Below, piece by piece: positions 37,118-45,372 of a stretch of DNA of 64,000 bases. Made by a program: the position numbers and the translations under genes. The notes under the pieces were generated by a model, which was given only the letters and a program-made list of their open reading frames with translations, did not search any database and had not been told where the DNA came from. Source of the stretch: Roseibium hamelinense (GTDB taxonomy: Bacteria > Pseudomonadota > Alphaproteobacteria > Rhizobiales > Stappiaceae); assembly GCF_007830545.1 (NCBI RefSeq), contig NZ_VLLF01000006.1, positions 62,001-126,000 of the forward strand, written 5' to 3'. Within the stretch, counting starts at the first letter, position 1; every line of letters starts with the position of its first letter.

Positions 37118-37866
37118 GCTCCCAAAGAGACAAGCCGTTTTTCGTCGGCTATCTGCCGATCCCGAAGCAATTGGTTGCGTTTCTTGGCGTGTTTGCCGTT
37201 TGTTTCGTTGCCGGTCTAGGACTCGCCGCACTGGCATTGTCCTCGACACAGGACGATCCTGGCGACGGAGCTTTTCAATGGGGCGCCCCGTTTGAAGAAA
37301 CTGGGTTCCTCGAACTCCGGCCTTACCCCGTATTTCGCACAACGGGTGCCGAAGGTGGCGCTCCGAAAACCTATATGCTGACCGGTCAGGGCAAGCGCGG
37401 CGTATTCGATCAGGCGCGGGAGAACCAAGGTGTGGCGGTGACCGTACGCGGCGTTCCGGTAAAGCGCGGCGACTTGACCATGGTTCAAGTCGGCGGGGTG
37501 ACGCAGGTTGAAGATGCTGAGGGGGCATTTGACATGTCGGAACCTGTCCCGCTTGGAAGATGGCGGCTGAGTGGTGAAATTTGTGATGGCAAGTGTTATG
37601 CCGGGGCCATGCGTCCGGGACGCGGTCTTGCGCACAAGGCGTGTGCAGACCTGTGTATCACCGGGGGAATACCGCCCGTGTTTGTCTCTACCGGGCCGGT
37701 TGCGGGTCGGAACTTCTTCTTGATGACTGATGCAAACGGCAACGTCATGGGAGATGAGATCAAGGATCTGCTGGCGCTCTATGTCGAAATCGAAGGCGAT
37801 GTCGAGCGACTGGACGATCTTCTTGTTTTCAAGGCAGATATGGATACGGCAAGGGTGCTGAGATGA
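37114..37866 (+). CDS. Membrane-anchored four-cysteine protein
   Basis: A 250-residue protein with one transmembrane anchor (about residues 19-43) and a soluble, probably periplasmic, domain. Its striking part is a C-D-G-K-C pair (C157, C161) followed by MRPGRGLAHKACADLCITGG (C177, C181, with H174), which looks like a metal or heme-interacting site. I recall this cysteine pattern in uncharacterised proteins near Rieske or molybdoenzyme genes but cannot name the family with certainty. It overlaps both neighbours by 4 bp. Confidence 0.72.
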   Translation: MSSQRDKPFFVGYLPIPKQLVAFLGVFAVCFVAGLGLAALALSSTQDDPGDGAFQWGAPFEETGFLELRPYPVFRTTGAEGGAPKTYMLTGQGKRGVFDQARENQGVAVTVRGVPVKRGDLTMVQVGGVTQVEDAEGAFDMSEPVPLGRWRLSGEICDGKCYAGAMRPGRGLAHKACADLCITGGIPPVFVSTGPVAGRNFFLMTDANGNVMGDEIKDLLALYVEIEGDVERLDDLLVFKADMDTARVLR

Positions 37867-38087
37867 GTGCAGATAAACCCTCGAACTGGAAAAGCATCTC
37901 AATTACTGCTGCGGTGACGTTGTTGTTTGTTGTCGCGAGTTACTTCGTTTGGTCGGAAGGAAATCAGCTCGCTCGCAAATTCGCTGGTGGTACGGTGTTG
38001 GCTGATTTGCGGTTTCTTTTCGGTTTTCTGGCGGTCTTTCTGTTTCTCAGTCTTGCGCAAGCGCTTATGTCAAGGTTTCTGAAGTAA
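37863..38087 (+). CDS. Small two-helix membrane protein, last gene of the Rieske operon
   Basis: A 74-residue protein with two predicted helices (about residues 10-29 and 45-68) and little soluble sequence. Its ATG overlaps the previous stop as ATGA. Function is unknown; the third tiny membrane subunit in this operon fits a multi-subunit membrane complex. No clear terminator hairpin follows. Confidence 0.7.
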   Translation: MSADKPSNWKSISITAAVTLLFVVASYFVWSEGNQLARKFAGGTVLADLRFLFGFLAVFLFLSLAQALMSRFLK

Positions 38088-38256
38088 TCTCCGTCTCGTT
38101 GGTTCATGTCTATTCTGAAGTTCAATATTGGTAGCCTTTACGGTGATATTTAACTAGGTCTTTTTTACGTGTGGGTAACCTAACTGCGATTTCGTTATCG
38201 ATATTTCGTAAAAACAGGATCTCTAACGAGTTTAGTCAGTATTTGGAAATATTTTT

Positions 38257-38288
38257 GAGGGACCGTCCTCCCAGTTCAAACTTGGGAG
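38257..38288 (+). promoter_or_regulatory. Two overlapping RNA hairpins that can hide the next ribosome site
   Basis: CTCCCA (38268-38273) pairs with TGGGAG (38283-38288), and that second arm is the GGGAG ribosome site of the gene starting at 38294. An alternative stem, GAGGG (38257-38261) with TCCTC-type bases 38266-38270, uses part of the same arm, so the two folds exclude each other. This is an RNA-switch-like layout; no ligand domain is recognised. The 206-bp gap before the gene is otherwise AT-rich with no other feature I can support. Confidence 0.4.
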
Positions 38289-38293
38289 CAGTC

Positions 38294-38998
38294 ATGAACT
38301 TCTTCAAATCTCTTGCGGCTGGTGCCTTCGCAATTGGTGCTATGGTTTCTTTTTCCGCTCATGCAGATACCGTCAAACTCGCTGTTGGTGAGTGGGCGCC
38401 CTATGTGGGGTCGGAACTCGAAGGCAACGGTTTGCATTCGCAAAAGGTGGCCGAAGTCTTCACGTCAGGAGGACATGAGGTCGCATATGATTATTCGACC
38501 TGGAACCGTGCATTGGAGTTGACAAAGCGCGGCGACATGGTTGCGACATTTCCTTGGTCACACACGGAAGAGCGCGAAGCCGACTTCATCTACCCGAAAA
38601 CCCCAATCGAAGAACAGAAGGACGTTGTCTTTTACCGGAAGGACAAGTTCCCGGATGGTTTGACCATCACATCGCTCGATGATATAGCCGCGCAAGGTTT
38701 GAAGGTCGTTGGTATCACTGGTTACTGGTACAACACTCCACTGGCCGATGCGGGTGTTGATATCCACGAAGTCGCCAGTGATGATCTCGCCTGGAAGTTT
38801 CTCGAAGGCGGACGTGCCGATGTTTTCATTGAAAATGAGGTTGTCGGCAACCTAATGAAAGACAAGCTTTTTGGTGACGGTGCTTCCGAGCTCGCGGCAA
38901 CGGATGCTCTGCGGACCGTGCCCATGTATATCATGTTCAGCAAAGCACATCCGGACGGCGCAAAGCTGGCTGAAATGTGGGACGCGAACGCAAAGTAA
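38294..38998 (+). CDS. Periplasmic solute-binding protein, family 3
   Basis: A 234-residue secreted protein: signal peptide to about residue 24 (FSAHADTVKL), then LAVGEWAPYVGSELEGNG and NRALELTKRGDMVATFPWSHTEERE, typical of amino-acid-type binding proteins (SBP_bac_3). No permease or ATPase gene is adjacent, so it is an orphan here and may serve a transporter elsewhere or act as a sensor. It is a single-gene unit, closed by a strong terminator. Confidence 0.85.
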   Translation: MNFFKSLAAGAFAIGAMVSFSAHADTVKLAVGEWAPYVGSELEGNGLHSQKVAEVFTSGGHEVAYDYSTWNRALELTKRGDMVATFPWSHTEEREADFIYPKTPIEEQKDVVFYRKDKFPDGLTITSLDDIAAQGLKVVGITGYWYNTPLADAGVDIHEVASDDLAWKFLEGGRADVFIENEVVGNLMKDKLFGDGASELAATDALRTVPMYIMFSKAHPDGAKLAEMWDANAK

Positions 38999-39021
38999 GT
39001 GTTCCATTTCAAGAATAAGCG

Positions 39022-39053
39022 AAACCCCGGCTCCTGCCGGGGTTTTTGTTTTC
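39022..39053 (+). terminator. Intrinsic terminator after the orphan binding protein
   Basis: AAACCCCGG (39022-39030) pairs perfectly with CCGGGGTTT (39037-39045) over a 6-nt loop, followed by a T-rich run. It lies 23 bp after the stop. Confidence 0.9.
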
Positions 39054-39173
39054 TGCCAAAGGCATTCTTCCGCCGATCATGTTCCTCCTTGACTTCCATA
39101 GCCAGTCTCGGCACACTATTTGGAACGATCCAAAAACTTGAAACGCCTGCATTCGCTGGCGCTGGGAGGTTTT

Positions 39174-40172
39174 ATGAAGTGGGGCTTGATCGGTGCGAGC
39201 ACGATCGCATCAGAATGGATGATCGGCGCCTTCCGTGCTGCCGGCGGAGATGTTGTCAGTGTTCTCAGTTCGGATCCAAGCCGGGCCGCTGAATACAGCA
39301 AAGCCCACAGTATTGCACGGGGAACCGCCAGTCTGGACGAGCTGCTATCCGATCCTGAAATTGAGGCTGTTTACATCTCCACGACAAATGAAAAACACTT
39401 TCCGCAGGCTATAGCGGCGATAAAAGCCGGCAAACATGTCCTTTGCGAAAAGCCGCTGGCCATGACGTCAAAAGATGCCGCCGAGATGGTCCGCGCGGCC
39501 AAGAATGCAGGTTTGGTTTTTGCGACCAACCACCATCTCAGAAATGCCGGATCCCATTTGGCAATCAAAGACGCGGTAACATCCGGCCGGATCGGCAAGG
39601 TTCTGAGCATTCGTGTATTTCACGCCGTTTATCTTCCGCCGCACCTGCAGGGGTGGCGGATTGACAACCCAGCCGCGGGCGGAGGGGTTATCCCCGACAT
39701 CGTGGTTCATGATGCGGACACTGTTCGATTTCACTTAAACGAAGACCCAACTGATGTAGTTGCAATGTCGGCGGAATCCGGGCTCGGGACTGGCGTTGAA
39801 GACAGCTGCATGTCCATTTGGCAGATGCCCTCCGGCGTCATGGTCCAAACCCATGAGAGTTTCACCCACAAATACACTGAGTCGGGCTTAGAAATTCACG
39901 GGACAGAGGGTTCGGTTGTCGCCCGTAATGTGATGACTCAAAGACCGGTTGGGGAGATTGTGCTGGTCACCGAAAGCGGTCGAGAGAGTGTCGGTTTCGC
40001 TGACCACAATCTTTATGAGCGGGCAGTCGCCCTGTTCTCCGAGGCCGTCGCCGGGCAAGGCCGTCCGTCTGCGGATGGTGCCGATGGGGTCAAATCACTT
40101 GCGGTTGCCGAAGCCGTAGCGAGGTCCGCCCGGACCGGGCAGCGCACCAAGGTCGTTTACGAGGAAATCTGA
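39174..40172 (+). CDS. Gfo/Idh/MocA family dehydrogenase
   Basis: A 332-residue NAD(P)-dependent oxidoreductase: the Rossmann start MKWGLIGASTIASEWM, TTNEKHFPQAIAAIKAGKHVLCEKPLAM (the family's EKP motif, Lys95 region) and GGVIPDIVVHDADTVRF with the catalytic-type Asp-x-x-x-His motif. ATG at 39174 follows GGGAGG. Such enzymes oxidise sugars, inositols or related polyols. It heads a four-gene operon with a CoA-transferase, enoyl-CoA hydratase and aldehyde dehydrogenase, an unusual partner set. Confidence 0.88.
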   Translation: MKWGLIGASTIASEWMIGAFRAAGGDVVSVLSSDPSRAAEYSKAHSIARGTASLDELLSDPEIEAVYISTTNEKHFPQAIAAIKAGKHVLCEKPLAMTSKDAAEMVRAAKNAGLVFATNHHLRNAGSHLAIKDAVTSGRIGKVLSIRVFHAVYLPPHLQGWRIDNPAAGGGVIPDIVVHDADTVRFHLNEDPTDVVAMSAESGLGTGVEDSCMSIWQMPSGVMVQTHESFTHKYTESGLEIHGTEGSVVARNVMTQRPVGEIVLVTESGRESVGFADHNLYERAVALFSEAVAGQGRPSADGADGVKSLAVAEAVARSARTGQRTKVVYEEI

Positions 40173-40175
40173 ATT

Positions 40176-41750
40176 ATGACCGGCAAGATCGTTTCCGCCG
40201 CGCAGGCAGTTGCGCGGATCACAGACGGTGCAGTTGTTACGGTTTCGTCCTCGTCCGGCCTTGGATGCCCTGATGCTGTTTTGGAAGCTCTAAGCAAGCG
40301 GTTTGATGTCGAAGGACATCCGCGGAACCTTACGACTTTGCACCCGATCGCCGCAGGAGACATGTATGGCGTGAAGGGTGTCGATCACATCGCAAAAGAG
40401 GACCTGCTATCTACGATCATTGCGGGGTCTTATCCATCTGGACCGTCATCGCTTCCGATGCCGAACATTTGGAAGATGGTCGTCGAAAATCGTGTCGCTG
40501 CGTATAACGTGCCGTCCGGGATCATGTTCGACATGCACCGTGATGTTGCGGCCCGCCGCCCGGGTGTTTTGACGAAGGTTGGCTTGGAGACCTTTGTAGA
40601 CCCGGTCCGAGAAGGCTGCGCGATGAATGACGTTGCAGCGGACAAACCAATCGTTTTTCGTCAAAACTTCGCAGGGGACACCTGGCTGCATTTCCCGAAC
40701 ATCGTTCCGAATGTCGCAATCATCCGTGCCACCACAGCAGATGAACACGGCAACCTGACCTATGAACACGAGGGGGCGACCCTTGGATCGCTCGATCAGG
40801 CAATTGCGACCCGCAATCACCGTGGGCTTGTCATTGCCCAGGTAAAGCGTGTCACTGCAACTGGATCATTGCGCCCTCATGACGTTCATGTCCCCGGGCA
40901 TCTTGTCGACCTTATCGTCGTTGCCCCGGATCAGAAACAGACGACCGAGACCGATTACGATCCCGCAATCTCGGGCGAGATTATGCGGCCGTGGGACAGT
41001 TTTTCACTGGCAGACCACGGTGTCGAAAAAATCATTGCCCGGCGCGCTGCGATGGAGCTCCAGGCGGGCCAAACAGCGAACCTCGGATTCGGGATTTCTG
41101 CCCTTGTGCCGCGGATTTTGCTGGAGGAGGGGCATGCCAGGTCCGTGACCTGGGCAATTGAGCAAGGGGCTGTCGGCGGCATGCCCCTGACCGGTTTTGC
41201 TTTCGGATGTGCGTCTAATGCGGATGCCTTTGTGCCCTCGCCGAACCAATTCGCTTATTTTCAAGGCGGTGGTTTCGATGTGTCCTTCCTGTCGTTTCTT
41301 GAAGTGGACACCAAGGGAAATGTGAATGTCTCGAAACTGGGTAAAAAACCATATCTCACAGCCGGGTGCGGCGGCTTTGTGGATATTACTGCGCACGCGC
41401 GGAAAATCGTGTTTTCCGGCTTCTTTGAAGCCGGCGCTCAGCTGGATATCAGGCCCGATGGTTTGAAGGTTGCCTCAAAAGGTAAATTTACAAAAATGGT
41501 AGAAGCGGTCGAGCATGTCACCTTCGCGGGACAGCGGGGGCTGCAGACTGGACAGGACGTGCTTTATGTGACCGAGCGCTGCGTGATGCGGCTGACGGAA
41601 GATGGGCTGGTCGCGACTGAAATCATGCCCGGTATCAATCCTCTAGCTGACATTGTCGGTGCGTCGCAAGGCCGAGTACAGCTGTCTGAACAGGCAATCA
41701 CCATGCCGACATCCTTGCTGTCGGCGGAGCCTATGGGGCTTGAGCTGTGA
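40176..41750 (+). CDS. Acyl-CoA:acetate/3-ketoacid CoA-transferase (fused alpha and beta)
   Basis: A 524-residue family I CoA-transferase with alpha and beta domains in one chain. The active-site glutamate segment is WAIEQGAVGGMPLTGFAFG (about residue 325); GSYPSGPSSLPMPN and LTYEHEGATLGSLDQA are typical of propionate/acyl CoA-transferases. It activates a short carboxylic acid to its CoA ester. It begins 3 bp after the Gfo/Idh/MocA stop and overlaps the next gene by 4 bp. Confidence 0.9.
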   Translation: MTGKIVSAAQAVARITDGAVVTVSSSSGLGCPDAVLEALSKRFDVEGHPRNLTTLHPIAAGDMYGVKGVDHIAKEDLLSTIIAGSYPSGPSSLPMPNIWKMVVENRVAAYNVPSGIMFDMHRDVAARRPGVLTKVGLETFVDPVREGCAMNDVAADKPIVFRQNFAGDTWLHFPNIVPNVAIIRATTADEHGNLTYEHEGATLGSLDQAIATRNHRGLVIAQVKRVTATGSLRPHDVHVPGHLVDLIVVAPDQKQTTETDYDPAISGEIMRPWDSFSLADHGVEKIIARRAAMELQAGQTANLGFGISALVPRILLEEGHARSVTWAIEQGAVGGMPLTGFAFGCASNADAFVPSPNQFAYFQGGGFDVSFLSFLEVDTKGNVNVSKLGKKPYLTAGCGGFVDITAHARKIVFSGFFEAGAQLDIRPDGLKVASKGKFTKMVEAVEHVTFAGQRGLQTGQDVLYVTERCVMRLTEDGLVATEIMPGINPLADIVGASQGRVQLSEQAITMPTSLLSAEPMGLEL

Positions 41751-42514
41751 GTAGGGTTGACCTGGATATTGCCGGGCATATTGCCACGTTGACGCTGAAC
41801 AATCCTGACAAGCTTAACGCCTTTACACCGCAAATGTTGTCTGACCTGGAGCGTCATTGTGCCAACTTGGAAGGCCAAGTGGATGTAGTCGGTGTCCTTA
41901 TTAAGGCTGCGCCAGCGAAAGCCTTTTGTGCCGGTGCAGATATCATCGCTTGGAAAGATATCCCGCCGCTAGAGTTCGCGCGTTGTTGGGTGCGCGATGG
42001 CCACCGGATATTCGACCGTCTGGCCCGCCTTTCGAAGCCGACGATCGCGGCCATCGGAGCACATGCCTTCGGTGGTGGCTTGGAACTCGCCGCAGCCTGC
42101 GATCTGCGTGTCGTTGCACCGCGGGCGAGCCTGGCCCTGCCAGAACCGCATATTGGAATTGTTCCGGGGTGGTCAGGCACTCAACGCCTTGCACGGCTGA
42201 TACCGGAGCCCGTGCTTAAAGAAATGGTGTTATTCGGTCGCCGGATATCCGCTGAACGGGCCCAAGCTATCGGTTTTGTCGCAGACGTGAATGAAAACCC
42301 GGAAGCGCTGGCACGGCAGATTCTCGAAAAACTGGTTGAAACGTCAGCTCGGGCGACAGAGGTCGCAAAATATATGGTCCATGCAGCGGTTGGAGAAGAC
42401 CGTTCGGCGATGGTCGAGGCGCTCGGAAGCGGCATGATCGGCGCAAGTCAGGACAAAATCGAAGGCGTGGCCGCCTTCGCGGAAAAACGCAAACCCGAAT
42501 TTCCCGGAACCTAA
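41747..42514 (+). CDS. Enoyl-CoA hydratase/isomerase family protein
   Basis: A 255-residue crotonase-fold protein; the oxyanion-hole segments KAFCAGADIIAWKD and AFGGGLELAAACDLRVVAP are intact, as is the Glu-containing EPHIGIVPGWSGTQRL. The start is GTG at 41747, overlapping the CoA-transferase stop. It probably hydrates or isomerises the acyl-CoA made by the preceding transferase. Confidence 0.92.
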   Translation: MSRVDLDIAGHIATLTLNNPDKLNAFTPQMLSDLERHCANLEGQVDVVGVLIKAAPAKAFCAGADIIAWKDIPPLEFARCWVRDGHRIFDRLARLSKPTIAAIGAHAFGGGLELAAACDLRVVAPRASLALPEPHIGIVPGWSGTQRLARLIPEPVLKEMVLFGRRISAERAQAIGFVADVNENPEALARQILEKLVETSARATEVAKYMVHAAVGEDRSAMVEALGSGMIGASQDKIEGVAAFAEKRKPEFPGT

Positions 42515-42517
42515 TTC

Positions 42518-44041
42518 ATGTCAGATATCACTGTTGTTGAAGCCGGCAAGCTCAATCTGCCGGAAACTACATTTACCGGCCGGCACCTGATTGGTGGCTC
42601 ATGGCTGGACAGTTCAGACAGCGCAACCTTCGAGAGATTGTCGCCCTCCCACGGACATGTCGTAAGCGTTAGTGCGAACGGCGGGGCAACAGAAGTCGAG
42701 GCCGCGATAATGTCTGCGCGCAAAGCGTTCGACGAGGGTGTATGGAAAAAAATGTCCGGCAAGGACCGATCAACGCTTCTGCTAACGGTTGCTGATCTTA
42801 TTTCCCAGAATCGCAACCGTATTGCGTTGTTTGAAACCCTCGAAAGCGGCAAGCCGATTACTCAGGCGAAGGCTGAAATCGAAGGTGCGGTCGATATTTG
42901 GCGCTACGCGGCAGCGCTTGCAAGAACGCTTCACGGCGATAGTCACAACTCGCTTGGCGGCGATATGCTGGGGATGATCTTGAAAGAGCCAGTTGGTGTT
43001 GTCTCAATGATAACACCTTGGAATTTTCCGTTCCTGATTGTTAGTCAAAAGCTCCCCTTTGCGTTAGCTGCTGGTTGCACGGCCGTTGTCAAGCCGTCTG
43101 AGCTGACCCCGTCGACAACGGTCATCCTGGGCGAGTTGATCCAGGCAGCAGGCTTTCCCGCCGGTGTCGTGAACATCGTTTTGGGTTACGGCGATCCGGT
43201 TGGATCTTCCATGTCAACGCATGAAGCCGTCGATATGGTTACGTTCACCGGCTCGACTGCTGTTGGAAAGAAAATTGTCGAAGCAACGTCCGCGTCTTTG
43301 AAAAAGGTGTCGCTGGAGCTTGGAGGCAAAAATCCGCAAGTGATTTTCCCTGATGCGGATCTCGATCAGGCCGCAGACGCAATCGTCTTCGGAGTCTATT
43401 TCAACGCTGGCGAATGCTGCAATTCCGGCAGCCGGATTATCGCGCACGAAGATGTGGCTGAACTGCTGACGGAAAAGGTGGTCGAACTTTCGCGCAAGGT
43501 GCCGTTTGGCGATCCGCAGGATCCGCGAACGCAGGTCGGTGCGATCATCTCTGAAGCGCACAACGATAAGATCGCCGGATATGTGAAAGCGGCCAGCGAC
43601 GCGGGCGCTGACATTCGGCTCGGCGGTCAAGCACTGGAAGTGCCGGGCTTAACCGGCAGGTTCTTCATGCCAACGGTCGTTTCGTCACTCAGCGCCGATA
43701 TGCCGATTGCCAGGGAAGAGGTTTTTGGGCCTGTTCTGTCAGTTCTGACCTTTACGGAATTCGATGAGGCCGTGTCTTTAGCGAATTCCACCAGTTACGG
43801 TCTCTCGGCCGGTGTTTGGAGCGAAAATGTTCACACATGCCTTTCGTTTGCGCGAGAAGCCCAAGCGGGAACGGTTTGGACCAATACTTGGATGGACGGT
43901 TATTCTGAAATCCCGTTCGGTGGGGTGAAGGAAAGCGGGCTAGGCCGGGAGCTTGGGAGGTATGGAATAGAAGAATTTCTCGAGACCAAATCGGTTCTTA
44001 TGCGGATTGGAAAAACGAGAGCTGCCTGGGTTCAAAAATGA
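42518..44041 (+). CDS. NAD(P)-dependent aldehyde dehydrogenase
   Basis: A 507-residue ALDH with the cofactor motif FTGSTAVGKKI, the general-base glutamate in LELGGKNPQVIF and the catalytic cysteine in NAGECCNSGSRI (about residue 305). The C-terminal PFGGVKESGLGRELGRYGIEEFLETKS is the usual ending. It resembles betaine/gamma-aminobutyraldehyde-type dehydrogenases, but substrate cannot be inferred. Its last codons overlap the convergent LacI gene by 10 bp. Confidence 0.93.
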   Translation: MSDITVVEAGKLNLPETTFTGRHLIGGSWLDSSDSATFERLSPSHGHVVSVSANGGATEVEAAIMSARKAFDEGVWKKMSGKDRSTLLLTVADLISQNRNRIALFETLESGKPITQAKAEIEGAVDIWRYAAALARTLHGDSHNSLGGDMLGMILKEPVGVVSMITPWNFPFLIVSQKLPFALAAGCTAVVKPSELTPSTTVILGELIQAAGFPAGVVNIVLGYGDPVGSSMSTHEAVDMVTFTGSTAVGKKIVEATSASLKKVSLELGGKNPQVIFPDADLDQAADAIVFGVYFNAGECCNSGSRIIAHEDVAELLTEKVVELSRKVPFGDPQDPRTQVGAIISEAHNDKIAGYVKAASDAGADIRLGGQALEVPGLTGRFFMPTVVSSLSADMPIAREEVFGPVLSVLTFTEFDEAVSLANSTSYGLSAGVWSENVHTCLSFAREAQAGTVWTNTWMDGYSEIPFGGVKESGLGRELGRYGIEEFLETKSVLMRIGKTRAAWVQK

Positions 44042-45084
44042 TTGAGATCTTTGCACGCCGAGAACCCGCCTTCTGGCGAGAGCAGGACTTGGGTGTCGCT
44101 TGTCGGGGCTCCTGCAATCCGGCGCAGCAAAACCTCTGCCATGGCTCGGCCGGTCGCTTTCAGATCTTCGTTGATAGTTTCAATTTTTGGGCGGAAGTAG
44201 TTGGAAATCGGCGACGCACGTTTGGCGACTACATCGACCTCCCGCCCCTGGGTCAAACCAGCGTCTTGAAGGGCAGCCATGGTGATCAGGGCCATCACTT
44301 CACCGACACAGACGTAACCATCTGGCGCATGGTGTCCCGTGTGCAGGCCGCGCAGGGTCTCCGCAATAAGGTCGGGGGCGCTGTCGAGGTCAATCCGATC
44401 CGGTATGGTCAGTTTGATCCCGTGGTTGCTGGCTGCCTGCCGGGCTCCAAACCGGAGATGCTGGCTGAAGGTGAAGCGCTCCTGCGGCATGACCATGCAA
44501 ATATGTTTGCGGCCCTTTGCGACCAGCCGGTCGACAGCCATCCGCGCGAACACTTCATTGTCGAAGTCGACAAAGGGGTGCGGCGTCGTGAAGTCGGTTC
44601 GGCCATGCGTCGCAAAGGGAAAGTTGTGCTCCAGCAAATAGCGGACGCGTTCATCAAAACACTCTGTCCGTGTGAACACGATGGCGTCGGCAAGAGAGTT
44701 GCGGCGGATATTCCGGATCACTTCGAGCCGATCCTCCGCCAGCCTGTCCGGAGTAATGGTAACGGCATAGCCGGTGCCGGCCAGACCGTCGGTCATGCCA
44801 CTCAGGAACTCGGAGGTAAAACTCAGAAACTCGTGCGTGGTGTTAAGCAGAAGGCTAATCACCTTTGTGCGGCCGGTTCTCAGTCTCTGCGCCGCCCGAT
44901 TCGGCACATAACCGAGCCGATGGGCGATATCAGCCACCTTCTGCCGTGTATCCTTTGCAATACGCGGGTCGTCGGCGAGGGCACGAGAGACCGTCGTTAC
45001 GGCAAAACCGCTCTCTTCGGCCACCGTTTTCAAAGTTGGACGCACGGTTTGATCCGCTGGTTTTTCGTCGATATCGCCCACCAT
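44032..45084 (-). CDS. LacI-family transcriptional regulator
   Basis: A 350-residue regulator. The N-terminal helix-turn-helix is LKTVAEESGFAVTTVSRALADDP with the hinge LGYVPNRAAQRLRTGR, then a periplasmic-binding-like effector domain for a sugar-type ligand. The ATG at 45084 places the DNA-binding domain close to the N-terminus; a longer frame reaches 45192 but overlaps the predicted operator. It is divergent from the sugar ABC importer and most likely its repressor. Confidence 0.9.
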   Translation of the reverse strand: MVGDIDEKPADQTVRPTLKTVAEESGFAVTTVSRALADDPRIAKDTRQKVADIAHRLGYVPNRAAQRLRTGRTKVISLLLNTTHEFLSFTSEFLSGMTDGLAGTGYAVTITPDRLAEDRLEVIRNIRRNSLADAIVFTRTECFDERVRYLLEHNFPFATHGRTDFTTPHPFVDFDNEVFARMAVDRLVAKGRKHICMVMPQERFTFSQHLRFGARQAASNHGIKLTIPDRIDLDSAPDLIAETLRGLHTGHHAPDGYVCVGEVMALITMAALQDAGLTQGREVDVVAKRASPISNYFRPKIETINEDLKATGRAMAEVLLRRIAGAPTSDTQVLLSPEGGFSACKDLNHF

Positions 45085-45155
45085 TTCGCGCGGTGTACCC
45101 GTTCTCGTGATTGCCAAGGAGGAGAATTTCAAGTCACTTAGTGTAAGCAGGTAAT

Positions 45156-45169
45156 TTGTAACGTTGCAA
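45156..45169. promoter_or_regulatory. Putative LacI operator copy 1
   Basis: TTGTAACGTTGCAA, centred on AACGTT, a typical LacI-family palindrome. The exact reverse complement occurs at 45282-45295, 126 bp away. It lies 72 bp before the lacI-type start, which fits autoregulation and DNA looping. Confidence 0.75.
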
Positions 45170-45281
45170 CAAGGAACGATTGTGCACTGCAATGCCGCAG
45201 TGCAGCATAATAACTAATTGAATTAAAGAGAAAAAATTACTGTTCAATGCAAACTGAAAAAGGCATTGACATTCGATGGTT

Positions 45282-45295
45282 TTGCAACGTTACAA
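45282..45295. promoter_or_regulatory. Putative LacI operator copy 2
   Basis: TTGCAACGTTACAA, the exact reverse complement of the 45156-45169 copy. It lies 77 bp before the importer binding-protein gene and overlaps a likely promoter (TTGACA at 45266-45271, and TATAG at 45296-45300, 24 bp on). Repressor bound here would block the importer operon. Confidence 0.78.
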
Positions 45296-45372
45296 TATAG
45301 ACTATCCGACAGTGGGCCGGCGTGCCTACCCGTCGAAGAGCCTAAAAGGCTGAGTTAGGGAGGAAATTCCGC

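Noticed and set aside
44038..45141. A 367-codon plus-strand frame opposite the LacI regulator.
   Set aside because: It lies fully antisense to a clear LacI protein with an intact helix-turn-helix, and its product has no recognisable domain.
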